NCBI RefSeq assembly: GCF_011075055.1
Contig: NC_058148.1
Span: 15,431,969-15,495,968 of the forward strand
Reading direction: 5' to 3'
Length of the DNA stretch: 64,000 bases
Origin: Mangifera indica
Lineage: Eukaryota > Streptophyta > Magnoliopsida > Sapindales > Anacardiaceae
Of this stretch, positions 50,611 to 62,648 are shown one piece after another (the stretch's first letter is position 1; each line of letters starts with the position of its first letter). Under the pieces are notes generated by a model. That model searched no databases. It saw nothing but the letters and a program-made list of their open reading frames with translations, and had not been told where the DNA came from. Made by a program: the position numbers and the translations under genes.

Positions 50611-52259
50611 ATGGAAGATGAAGGGCCATCTTTCCTCATCTCCGGAAACAAGGCAATTTTTACCCGCTTAGATTATCCAGGAGTTGAATTGAAGAGCTTT
50701 ACCTCTTGTCTCAAATGGGTTTGTGTTGATCAATCTAGTATTTGGAAAGCTGTTCTTTCATGGTCGATCTTCTTTCTTCTCGCCATTATCTCTCCTCTGG
50801 TATCGCATTTTTTTCTTCTGTGTTCAACATGTGATAAGAATCACCAGAGACCTTATGACACGATCGTCCAATTGTCTCTCTCTGTTTTTGCAACGATCTC
50901 GTTTTTAAGTCTCTCTTTTTGGGCTCGGAAATATGGAGTCAATCGGTTTCTGTTTCTTGATAAATTGCCTGAAGAAAGTGAAAAGGTTAAACAAGGATAT
51001 GCAGCACAACTTAGAGTATGTTTCTACTTCGCCATATGAATCTGTTCAGTTTGATGCCTTTAAATAATTTCCATTAAAATGCCATCTGGGCTGTGAGCCC
51101 CCCATAGTTTAATGTAAATGGATGAAATTGCGATCTTGGTCATTCTATTGTATCAATATTAATGTGAATTTATATGTCTTGCAGAGATCAATGAAGCTCC
51201 TTTGTACCTTTGTCCTTCCCTGTTTTGCGTTTGAGTGTGCCTACAGAATTTGGTGGTATGCCACTGGAGCATCAGAAATACCCTACTACATAAACATCTA
51301 TGCCAGTGACATTATTGTGTGCACATTGCAGCTCTTGTCATGGCTTTATCGGATAGCCATTTATATACTGGCCTGCATATTGTACCAACTGATTTGCTAT
51401 CTGCAAATTATAAAAATGGATGACTTTGCTCAAGTTTTTCAAAAAGAAACTGAGGTTGGTTCAATCTTGAAAGAGCATTTCAAAATCAGAAGAAATCTCA
51501 GGGTTATAAGCCATCGGTTTCGGGCTTTCATTTTGTTGTCTCTAGTTTTGGTCACGGCAAGTCAGTCCATATCTCTTCTTATGACCATCCGGTCCAGTGC
51601 CAATAACAACATTTTTGAAGCAGGAGAATTAGCAGTAAGCCTTCCTTCTCTAGCTCCTTTCATTATAATTAACAATCTAATATTCTTCTTCTAATAATTG
51701 CCTATTACACTTGATGCAGCTCTGCTCCATTAGCCTGGTGACAGGACTCTTCATATGCCTGCGAAGTGCAACAAAGATCACACATAAAGCACAGTCCATT
51801 ACAAGCCTTGCTGCAAAATGGCATGTCTGTGCCACAATCAACTCCTTTGATGACCTGGATGGTGAGACCCCAACAACTCAGACTGCTTCCTCCCAAGTCT
51901 TTCCGGTCGATGCTTATTGCATATCAGATGATGAGGAAGAAGATGGAGATGATATAGATAACACCAGAATGTTTCCTATATTCGCACATACAATATGTTT
52001 CCAGAAGAGGCAAGCTCTAGGTCAGTGAAAACGCATTCCTTGTCTAGTTTCTGCATAATTCGGAGGTGTGGTAGTGGTAATTATCAAATTGTTGGCCTGT
52101 GCTGCAGTGACTTATTTGGAAAACAACAAAGCGGGTATTACATTGTATGGATTTATGCTAGACAGAACATGGATTCACACCATTTTTGGGATTGAACTAG
52201 CTCTATTGCTTTGGTTGCTCAATAAAACACTTGGTATTTCTCAATCTTTTCACCTATGA
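50611..52259 (+). CDS. DUF3537 multi-pass membrane protein (plant gustatory-receptor-like family)
   Basis: Exons 50611-51015, 51185-51634, 51720-52020 and 52108-52259 join in frame (about 435 codons). The final exon is ambiguous. Reading through ends KTLGISQSFHL. Splicing at 52233 to the strong acceptor at 52337 would end KTLVNL (430 codons, stop at 52348). Hydrophobic segments include AVLSWSIFFLLAIISPLVSH, LSLSVFATISFLSLSFW, LLCTFVLPCFAFECAYRIWW, FILLSLVLVTASQSISLLM and LALLLWLL. The conserved RSMKLL, RIWWYATG, HFKIRRNLRVISHRFR and TYLENNKAGITLYGF blocks are typical. An acidic cytosolic loop (ISDDEEEDGDDID) precedes the last helix. The family has seven predicted helices and has been proposed to be distantly related to insect gustatory receptors; its role in plants is unknown. 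Confidence 0.88.
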
Positions 52260-52432
52260 ATGAAATTGTTTAAGAAGAATTATACTCTTAACGATCTTCT
52301 CTAACTTTTACTGTTGTTTTTTCTTTTATTTTGCCAGTGAACTTGTAATACGTCCAGACAAATCACATCTTGATAAAACGCGAAAGAGATGTTGAAAACA
52401 TGTTCATCTCATATCATTTGAGGTTATTAATG

Positions 52433-52807
52433 TTAGCGGAAGATTAGTTGGTCGTTTGTGAGCTCCTCAATTATCAAAATATGATACCCAGAAGTAAAAG
52501 ATTCCAAAATAAACAATATCTTTATAGTGGATAGGTAACAGAAATCTGACTTCGTCCATTTTGTTGGAGGCAGAGATTGTGAGGCAGCTCTATTGTGCCT
52601 AATTGGGAAATTGATCATTTTACTATATGAGAAAAAAAGGGTCGAGTTTACCGTAAGAAAGCAGGAGTTCCATAATGTCTCAAGATTCAAGAACCATGTT
52701 GTAGCTTGAAGGTTCACATCATTACATTTGTTTCTGAAATTCTCATGTATAGCAGCAGATGAAATAGCCCTGAATTCTGCCTTCTCACAGTTTGTAGAAA
52801 ATAACAT
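52433..52807 (-). other. Open frame of uncertain status
   Basis: A 124-codon minus-strand frame contains AIHENFRNKCNDVNLQATTW and ETLWNSCFLT followed by a GTAAAC donor-like site. It could be a lone exon or part of the 3' region of the DUF3537 gene. No family is recognised and there is no promoter or partner exon I can point to. Confidence 0.2.
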
Positions 52808-53604
52808 CTTTATTCCTAATTTGGGGTTTCTTGAATCATATTTCAGTGTTAGTATTAATACTATAAACTGAAGTTACTACAAGAAAGAAGAAGTTGTCAA
52901 CTGTTTATCACAATCATAGACAATTCAGAAAGAACTTCTAATAATTACATTGGTCTGATAGTTTAGAGTTGTTCTCAAAATTAGTGAAAATTGAATTGAT
53001 TTAGGTAGATCATTACACCGATGTTTTTAAATCCGATACTTATAAAACCTGTAAACAAAACCGCAACAATAATGACAAGGGCATGGTTGGAAAGGGGAGA
53101 GGTGTGGGTTGAAGATTTGGAAAGAAAGAGGCCAAGTTCAAATTTCAAGTCTTTGAATTTAAATTTAACTTAAATCAAATCAAAATTAAATTAATTTCGA
53201 ACCTAATTGACTCTCAATTAGATGAATGATTTTTTTGAATTTGAGATGTTACCTTGTATGAGTTCGGTTCACGAGAGCTCACGAAAAATTAATTTTAATT
53301 CGGTTTCCACTTTCTTTGTTTTTATTATTTATCTTGCTGCAATATATTCTCGCGTGTCACAGTCAAAAGAGAGCCCAGGTGCGAACGCATTTGAAACTCT
53401 GGCGGAAGTCGGGAAGAAAGTTCATAGAAGACCAGGTAGAGACGAGGTAGAACATGTTGTGGAGAGGAAGACAAAAAGGGCTTACTCATGCGAATTCCTT
53501 GAAAATATTCGGTATCTTTGAATGAAATGGACTCTGGTCATTGGATTATTTAGGGTCGTCACTTTGATTGGCTACATGAACTTTGTAACCATCGAAATAT
53601 GGTA

Positions 53605-56250
53605 ATGGCTGTAAGTGTTCTTATAATAAGCTTTTTGGATTATGAAAATTGTTTAGCTGATACTTAGGATAGAATTGTTTTTAATTTTCTGATTGGAATT
53701 TCTCATGTATTTAATTCAAAAAAGTTTCTGTGATCAATGAAAGGGGCTCTTCTATGGTTGGGGTTTGATTTTGGTGTTTTCATTTATTTTTTAATTACTG
53801 CTTTCGGGTCAACTAATAATTCGAAGTAGATACGTAGCTGCATCTTTCTAATTTTTACCGGTGATGACACCATGAAACTTAAAATTACAATTGGTTATGT
53901 TTAGAGCTGTCTTTGTGATTCAAGGTAGAACTATGCATCAGTCTCCCAAAAACAAATTAGGATGAATCGCTCATGAACCTTCCCAAATCTAACATGCGTT
54001 GATGGGATCATTGTAGCACTTATAGCAAGTAAGTGTATTTTGTCTATGCTACGCCCAAGTGCAAAGTATAAAATTTAAATTTCACATAGAAAAATTTAGG
54101 TTTTTAATGACGGGTGGGTATATATAACTTTGGGTTTTTTATTCTCAGCAACTAATTTCGTAGAATTTGGTATCGGAGTCATTATCACATCTTTTAATTA
54201 TAATTATGTGACATGAGTAAAGATATTGATTTTGTATTATTTGTCAAGAGTAATAAGAAACTAACGCACAATTAACCTATATAGATATTAAAGTTATGAA
54301 ATGTGATGATAAGAAATTATAAACTTTTAACATGAGATTTATCTATCATTAGCCTCTTTAATATTAACCTCTATTTTTGAGTTGTGGGTCCCCAAAGTTA
54401 GTACCATTCTCAAAATGAAAGGTGAGAAACTAGGCAAAAGTTTGAGGTCAAATCTGGAAATACAGGGCTAGAAAAGATTTTGGTAAAATAAAGGTCTTAT
54501 TTATTTACACACTGCGATGGGATGGTCTTACCACTCCATTAAATGAAGGTTTAGTGTCCCCAGACGCTAATCAAATTTAGTTTTAAGCTTCTCCTTGCCG
54601 TCATAAGTTCTATTTTTAGAGTTCTACTCGATCACTCAAAGGCTGAAGTGCCTTTCTTATTTTTTCATTGTAATGTTACTTTAATTTGTGGATTGTAATT
54701 GATTTGGCAGCAGAAACATTCTCATGTCCCAAAAATTGGTAACTGGGATAAAGATAATATCCTATACACAACCTACTTTGAGAATGCACGCAAAGAGAAA
54801 GCAGGTTTGAGGATGAACCCAAATGAACCAGAGGAGAATTGGAAGTTGATGATGATTCCCAACGTGTTGATTCTGATAAGTGCATTTCAGTAGGAAAACA
54901 CAATATTGAGGGATATGTGGGGCACAATCCTCAAAGGAGACAGAGAAGTATCAGGTCAGAATCTGGAAATAAAAGCCATTCTGATTATTCACATCTAAAG
55001 CCTGGTCACAGACCTTTAAAATCTGATCAAAAGAAGAGTCCCAGCAGAGGAAGTAACAGCTTCTATCCATCAGTACATGGACACTCCAGGCAGAGAAGTG
55101 GAAGTTATCCGACTGATGAAACCGCAAAAATTAGAGCCTATAGGTTTTAACAAGTCAAAATCTAAATTATGTCTTCTATCTGCTATTGCTGTAGTGGGAC
55201 CAAAACTTAAAATATAATGGCAACTAGGGCACATACAGGTTTACCCCTTAGGCAAATTTCCAATGGAATAAACATAGGACCAATGTTTTATATGTAAAGG
55301 TATTTTACCAAGTTTAAAGATGGTAAGGCAAAATTAATTAAATATTTTATGAATTTTTAAATTATCAAAATATATATAATATTTTGATAATTAATCGATT
55401 ATTATATCAAAATATTATATATTCTGATTACCAAATAATAGGAAGAAAAAACCAATCATGCAGTTAAATATTTTCTTTAACATTTTGGTAAAACGTAGTT
55501 TTCTCGTGATAAGTTAGAGCTTGGTAATCGTACCCAGTTCTTAAATTAGTGCAAGGAATGCAATTTATAGTTTCTTTACAATCAATTGGATATCTAAGCA
55601 TATCCTCAATTTTTTTTCCCTGATAAAATCTATAGTTCAATTCAGTGAAGATGACAATACGACCAATTTAGTTCTCAACTGCTAATTACTTCTGATTTTG
55701 TTGAGCTCATGGGTTGCAGCGGCATCATGGAACAGCTTTTGTACCCAAATTTGGGGCTTGGGATGAAGCTGACCCGAAATCAGGTGAACGTTTTACTGTC
55801 AAATTCAACAAAGTGAAGGAGGAGAAACAACTTTTTCCTACCAGGTTCCCAACTGTGAATTCACAAGCAATAAGTCTTGCAGATGGTCAGAGTAATGATA
55901 CTGCAGCTTCTCCCTCCAAATCAAAGGTAACCATGTCACACCTACTCGTGCAATCTTTTCTATTATCCTTTTTGACAGGGGAGAGCAGAAGTCCCTGTAG
56001 AAACCGGAGACCTTATGTTTCGGTTTCGGTTCCTACCCATAACTGACTCATTTCGGACCAAGTAGGAGCCTGTCCATGCTGGTTTTTGTTCCCCGGTCAG
56101 TTCCGTTTTCAGTTTCAGCTTTTTCAGCAGCGTATTTGGACCCATGCACCCCTATTTCGGTATTTCCTTGGTTCTCATATTCATAACGTCTTTGTAATAT
56201 CATGCAAGACATGTTGCTGTCTATTTTCGCGCAAGTGGCTTATTGGTTGA
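53605..56250 (+). pseudogene. RIN4-like NOI-domain gene, 4 exons, frameshifted in exon 2
   Basis: Coding exon 1 is ATGGCT (53605-53610), followed by GTAAGT. Exon 2 starts at 54711 with [30 protein letters not shown], the N-terminal NOI domain. Near 54835 a single base is missing, so the frame must shift to continue as [20 protein letters not shown]. Exon 3 (55720-55926) is the C-terminal NOI domain, FVPKFGAWDEADPKSGERFT..FNKVKEEK. Exon 4 (56209-56250) encodes TCCCLFSRKWLIG, a Cys cluster suited to palmitoylation. RIN4 proteins are plasma-membrane immune hubs. The exon 2 donor is unclear: no GT sits in the right phase. Either a pseudogene or an assembly error at one base plus an atypical donor. 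Confidence 0.7.
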
Positions 56251-57242
56251 TGGGCGAATTCATGCATGGCATCGGTGTTTCTCATCAAGAATTGAACACA
56301 AACGATTAAGATTTCATTCCTTAACAATATATTTTGTAATCTCTTCCTGTTTATCTTTACTGAAAAGAAAAGAAAAAATAGGACAATGTTTCTTTATATT
56401 GTGCACTCTCATTTTGGTTAAAGATAGATTGAAACTAAGTCAAACTCAAGAAAAGTTTGAATTCAATTTGAATTTATAATATTCATTTTAAATTTGTTTG
56501 AACTAATATAAAATGTTATCAAAAAATTGTTAATAAAATGAATAATATTATCAATAAAATAAATAATATTATTAAAAAAATAAATAACATTGTCAATAGG
56601 ATAAATAGTATAATTGAAGATACAAATAAATCGAATTCAAGATAAATTATTAAGTTGAAGTTTTAGTTCAAATTTAATTTGTTAAAGTTGAATAATGGAT
56701 TCAAGTCATATTGGTTCTGTTCAGATCACCTTTAATTTTGAAAAATATATAAATGACATGATATGATGATATTCCGTCTGATTTGTTCTAAAAATATTCT
56801 TCTCTTCTTTTAAACTTTCAAAAGGACATCTTTATAAATTCAAATGTTAGTTTTAATGATTAAGAAATAGTTTTTATCAGTTGGCAGAATATATAAATAT
56901 TATAAGAGTAATATATTTGTACTTAGATAAATCACATTTTTCTTTATTAATTTTAAAATTTTATCAATTAATTTTTTATTTTCAATTGAAAAAAATTATG
57001 AACCTAACTCTTGTCAGCTTCAAACCCATAATTATATTGATTATAATTAAAATTGTATCAATTTTAGTATTTTGTCTTTTTAATATGTTTATCTTAAAAT
57101 TTAATGAATTTTATACTGAATTTAACATTCGAGTGGTAAAACATCGTTTTTAAAGTTGGTGAGGAAGTGTTATCTGGTAAAACGGAAATGTTATTCTATG
57201 TAATATATACATGATCTTAGATTTTTATTGTATTCATTTTTA
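56251..57242. other. Spacer with dispersed repeat
   Basis: A copy of the AT-rich dispersed family is at about 56400-56720, with several AATAATATTATCAATAAAATAAAT-like units in tandem (reverse orientation). No gene is seen; the 90-codon ORF at 56881 is a low-complexity frame. Confidence 0.5.
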
Positions 57243-57251
57243 TTTTGATTA

Positions 57252-57879
57252 GGCCAAATGACTATTTATCACCCCAGGTTTTGTGTAAATTTAATTTTTT
57301 ATTTGTTAACTATTAAAAATCTAAATATTTATTATTTGATTAAATTTTATTATTATTATTTAATAAAAATATTTTAATAAATTATAAAATTCATCATATT
57401 CTCCCATTTCTCCTTAAGGTTTGTGTAGTAGCTGTCAACAACCCAAGAAGACTGCAACGACGATGTTCTCCCTCTCTCTCAGCTTCTCTCTCAATAACGA
57501 TCCATTTTTTATTATTATTGGTCGTCCTCTCATTTCATTGGCTAGCACAAAGAGATTGAGATCTGTATCTCTTCGTTGCGTGATAAAAAAACTAAAATCT
57601 CGACCTTTTTATGTGCTAATAGGTGAGGGAAAATAACAATTGGTAATAATAAAAAATAAGTTACTGTTGAGAAAGAAGCGAGAAGGAGGGAAAACAGTGT
57701 TATCATCTCTGATCGTCGATAACTGTTTTAAAAACTGTAAGGGAGAATATAAGTTTTTTAAACTTTAATTAAAAATTGTTTATTAATTTTTAAATCTAAA
57801 AAATAAAAATATGATAAATTTTTAATTTTTAAAATATTAAATTTACACCTACTGCTAGGTGACAAATAGCCGTTTGGCG
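57252..57879. mobile_element. Mutator-like MITE, 628 bp, perfect 9-bp TSD
   Basis: Left end GGCCAAATGACTATTTATCACC and right end (reverse complement) CGCCAAACGGCTATTTGTCACC. Inverted similarity continues inward for roughly 150 bp to a TTCTCCC motif on each side. Perfect direct repeats TTTTGATTA flank it (57243-57251 and 57880-57888). The middle is less AT-rich with a 71-codon ORF of no known family. It lies about 0.7 kb upstream of the EHD gene. Confidence 0.9.
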
Positions 57880-57888
57880 TTTTGATTA

Positions 57889-58562
57889 ATAGTGTAACTA
57901 CAAAGACTTAGTAATGAGTCGTAATGACATGAGATTCAAAAAGCCCAACCCAGGGGCACGGTTGAAAAATTGTGGGCCATGCAGGGGCTGCCAGGAAAGC
58001 TCACGAGCTGGCTGCGCAAGACTCTCCACTATATATATATGTATATATATTTTTTTATTTTTAACGGATCGCAGGCCTTGGTTTTGCGGCTCACCTTTTG
58101 GCGGGCTATAGCTCAGCCTGCCCGTAGACAGGTTCACTTCAAATCATCTAGGCCCGTTCAAAACTCCATCGATCATAAACACTGTACACGTGGGCTATCG
58201 CTTTTTGTTGATGGGCATATGTGGGCTTTGCCCGGCCTGAAACATAATGGCGCTTTAATTCAAACTTCAATAAGAAGCAAACCGAGGAAAAAAATCCAAT
58301 GCGGAACCCTCCATTAAATTTTCCTGTTTCCAACTTACATCAGCTAAACTCAATTCCTGAAATTCACATCATCCTGTATCAGACGGTCCAGACCAAGCTT
58401 AATAATCAGAGAATGATGATCGAAAACTTAAAAACTCAACGAAACGCCGCCGTTTCAAACAGGTGCGCATTGCCATTGAATGAAGTAAGCACTTTCCTTC
58501 TTAATTCTTGTCTCGCTTTCAATTTTTTTTTTTTTTTTATAAATTTTGGTCAACTTTCAAAA
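57889..58562. other. Upstream region of EHD gene
   Basis: No separate gene is seen. A TA-rich tract lies at about 58030-58055. ORFs on both strands here overlap each other and lack domains. The last 100-200 bp are likely the EHD 5' leader. Confidence 0.5.
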
Positions 58563-61500
58563 ATGGAGATAGCTCCAGCACCGATCGCTCTGTGCTCCAA
58601 AGAGCAGCAAAAGGTGTATCAAGAATGGTTTGAACTAGCAGACTCAGGTTTGTTATTGTTAATACCAATCAAAACACGGTTCTTTTCTTTACAATTTTCA
58701 AATAATAATTAATTAATTAATTTTATTTCTCTCAAAGATGGCGATGGACGAATCACTGGAAATGATGCTACAAAGTTCTTTTCACTATCAAAGCTTTCTC
58801 GGCAAGAACTCAAGCAGGTTCGTTCTACTGATCACTTCTAGAGCTAACTGATTTTGAATGATAATTGCTTGCTTGACTGGATGCCTGCTGATTTAGTGTC
58901 AAATAAGTTAATTCGTTTCAGTTTGATTTATTTTTGTGCCAAGATTTGGGCGCTTGCAGATTCTAAACGACAAGGAGTTTTAGATTTTGCGGAGTTTGTT
59001 ATTGCGATGCAGGTTGTAATATGATTTTTTCGTTTTGGTCCAGAAGTTGTTTAATCCAATTTATGAGATTCTGATTTTTATATATTTATTGCTTTCTATG
59101 ATCAGCTTGTATCTCTGGCACAAGCTGGACATGAAATAACCTCTGAAATCCTTAAAAATGGAGGCAAGTACAAATGATCATTCATTTAGCTCTGAGCAAT
59201 TATCCTTGAGTAGATAAGTGGTCAACTTTATGATGAATAAAGCTTCATGTACAAACATTTATCAGTAGCTTATTCATACAAATTGACGTAACAACGTGTG
59301 ATTGAGTGATGCAATTATTTACTTTTCCTCTAACTTTACCTAAGCATATGTCACGTTAGTTTACATAGATAAGTTACTAAAAAATGTTTGTACATATAAT
59401 ATTACTCATAATGAAACATAGCCTTATTCAGTAGGATGAAAAATTCCTTGCTCTGCATAGATTTTGTGTTTTTTCTGTTTACCTAATGTTTACTGGTCTT
59501 GTATTTTTCAATTACAGTCCACCTAGAGAATATTGAGCCCCCAACGATGGAAGGTTTAGATGCATTTGGAACTGTAAGCGATAATCCTTGTGTTACTTTT
59601 TATGGTAAATTGTTTACGTTGATTGTGTATTTTCAATTCTCAATTTTTTTTTTTCAGAAAAATAAGAGTTCAAGAACAAACAGTGAGCCTGCTGTGAATG
59701 GTTAGACAATCTTTAACTTTCAATTCTTTGAAAGAAGTTTGTTGAACTAGTAGTTGATAATTAATATCCTGTTAATGGTTGTAGGCTCTGCTCCATCGCA
59801 AACTTTATCAGCATCTTCATGGTTTTCCTCAAAATCTACAAAGAAGGTATGAAATTTGCTAATCAATTTTGAGCAATGAGAAGTTTCTGATGATTTTTCT
59901 AAGGAGAAGGTTAATATTGCTTTAGATATTTGTCTTTATTAAATGCCAGTGATTTGTCCTTTACCATCTGAAATCAATGTCACAAAATTTTTCATCAGGG
60001 ATTTTATATGTTGCAAAGGTTGTTCTTCAGTTTTCTTTGTGCTCAATTGTTGATATGTTAAAGGCATTCAAGCTACTGCTCTTTATGTTGTTTTAATGGG
60101 ATATGATACTCTAAGTTACTCTGGTTGGTGGCCCTTGTTAATTGACCAATCCTGCAATGACCAATTTCCATACACATTTTAACATCAATTCATTTAATAT
60201 GTAGAAGCTCATTCATGCTTTCCTGGGTTAGATTAAGTGAGCTCTATTTACATCTTTTGTATTGTAATGATGCTTATCTTTTTTATGCATTATAATGCTT
60301 ATATGTTATTGGCATGCTTGATTACTTACTTCCACATCTCTTTAAGAAGGCTTTTATTTGATTTTTTTTTCCCTGATGAATTCTTCTGCTTCTTCTTTCT
60401 CTCACAGACACCTTCAACTGCTGTCACATCAATAATCGATGGGTTGAAGAGATTGTACCAAGAAAAACTAAAGCCACTAGAAGCTACCTATCGTTTTAAT
60501 GATTTTGTTTCTCCATTCTTGGTGAGTAGATTGAGCAAGTGTTTTGATTTATTAGGATTGAATATGCAAATTTAGTTGGTTTTTTTCTTTTTTTTTAAAA
60601 CTACACTTTGTTTTCAGGGAAAGGTTGCATACTGCTTCTGTAATTTAACTTTAGAAAACTATATGGTCATTTATGTTCTTTCCTTTTTGTAGACAAATAG
60701 TGATTTTGATGCAAAGCCTATGGTTATGCTGTTGGGTCAGTATTCAACTGGAAAAACAACTTTTATAAAACACCTGCTAAGATGTGACTACCCAGGTTTG
60801 TTTAGAACTATGATGTTTATATTATACTAGCTGATATTCTAGTTGGTCATCTTGTTATTATATTAACTTTATTCTTCCTTTTGAGCAGGAGCTCACATAG
60901 GACCTGAGCCTACAACAGATAGATTTGTTGTTGTTATGGTATAGTTCCCTCTTTAAGTTTTAAAGCTATGAGTAATTAATTATTTTGAATCCTATGATTT
61001 GATGACAGAAAATCACTATCTCATTTATATCTTCATACAAGTTGTCATTTATTTATGTCCAACTTCTTAGTCTACTTGGATGATAATGTCTATCAAGTAA
61101 ATATAAACCCACATGTTTGAATCGTCAAATAATCGATGTCTCCCATTTAGCAAATGAATCATTTGAACTTTTTTACTAAACAGCTGATTTCCTTGACACT
61201 GAGCAATTAGTTTTATAACTACGATATAACTTAGTTTCATATCTTCACGGTAATAACTAAAAGCTCATTTAATTCTTAACCTAGTCTGGACCTGATGAAA
61301 GGAGTATACCTGGGAATACTATTGCTGTTCATGCCGATATGCCATTCAGTGGCCTAACAAGTTTTGGAGGAGCATTTTTATCAAAATTCGAGTGTTCTCA
61401 AATGCCTCATCCAGTGAGTTAAATTCCATGTCCCTACTTAAATTGCTATCTGCCCTATGGTTTTTTTTCTTATCCATTGTACTGAAATGGCATCGATACA

Positions 61501-62648
61501 CTTGCAGTTGTTAGATCAAATTACATTTGTTGACACTCCTGGGGTTTTATCAGGCGAAAAACAACGAACTCAACGCAGTTATGACTTTACTGGTGTTATA
61601 TCTTGGTTTGCAGCAAAGTGTGACCTTTTTCTTCTTCTGTTTGATCCTCATAAACTTGATATTAGCGATGAATTTAAGCGCGTAATTGCCTCCTTACGTG
61701 GTAATGATGACAAGATACGTGTTGTGCTTAATAAGGCCGACCAAGTTGATACTCAACAAGTAATTCATCTTATTATCTTTTCACTCATCTCTGATAGTAA
61801 TATTTGGTAGATGAATTTCTATCAATTGTCTCAATGATGCTATATGTTGACAGTTAATGGGAGTTTATGGTGCACTGATGTGGTCACTTGGAAAAGTATT
61901 GAATACTCCTGAGGTTGTCCGTGTTTATATTGGGTGGGCACCTCTTAAAATTTTTGTTTATTTGTAAAGCTGAATTCCAATGCAACTGTCTGGTACCATT
62001 TTTTTTTTTTTTTTTGTGTTTCACAGCTCTTTTAATGACAAACCTGTTAATGAAGACTTTGTTGGTCCAATAGGACGAGTACTTTTTGAGAAAGAACAGG
62101 ATGATCTTCTCACGGATCTAATCAATATTCCCAAGAAAGCTTGTGATCGTCGAGTATGTCATCCTTTCTCATATTTTATGTTATCAGTGTTTGATCCATT
62201 GAATACATTCATGTCATTTAAAATGACCATCTTTGCATAAAGTAGATCAATGAATTTGTTAAACGAGCCAGAGCTGCCAAGATTCATGCCTATATCATTA
62301 GCCATCTTAAGAAAGAGATGCCTACCATGATTGGCAAAGCTAAAGCTCAGCAACGCTTGATCGATAATCTTGAAGACGAATTCACAAAGGTATAGTTACT
62401 ACTCTTCTTAAAATCTCTTTGTTCTCTATGCATATGTTCTTATCAATTTGTTTGTGAAACAGGTTCAAAGAGATTTTCATCTACCAGCAGGAGATTTCCC
62501 AAATGTAGAGCACTATCGAGAGGTCTTAAATGGATATAGCATTGATAAGTTTGAAAAACTTAAACCCAAGATGATACAAGCTGCGGACGACATGCTTGCT
62601 TATGACATCCCAGATCTATTGAAGAATTTCAGAAATCCTTATGAGTAG
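58563..62648 (+). CDS. EHD1: EH-domain dynamin-like ATPase/GTPase (EHD1 type), 16 exons
   Basis: Exons: 58563-58647, 58738-58817, 58944-59012, 59106-59163, 59518-59573, 59658-59700, 59785-59846, 60408-60521, 60693-60795, 60889-60938, 61285-61413, 61508-61759, 61854-61933, 62027-62153, 62246-62389, 62463-62648. They total 545 codons. The N-terminal EH domain (residues 10-100) holds a calcium-loop motif DSDGDGRITGND and IWALADSKRQGVLDFAEFVIAM. The G domain has the P-loop GQYSTGKTTF, TTDRFVVVM, DTPGVLSGEKQR and NKADQVD. C-terminal helices follow (VKRARAAKIHAYIISHLKKE). Plant EHD proteins have the EH domain at the N-terminus and act in endocytic recycling at endosomes and plasma membrane. Length equals Arabidopsis EHD1. 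Intron 4 uses a GC donor. Confidence 0.96.

Noticed and set aside
55963..56145. ORFs on both strands with CGGTTTCGGTTCC-type repeats
   Set aside because: They lie in the last intron of the RIN4-like gene in low-complexity sequence; possibly a small transposon, but no clean inverted ends or target duplication were found.
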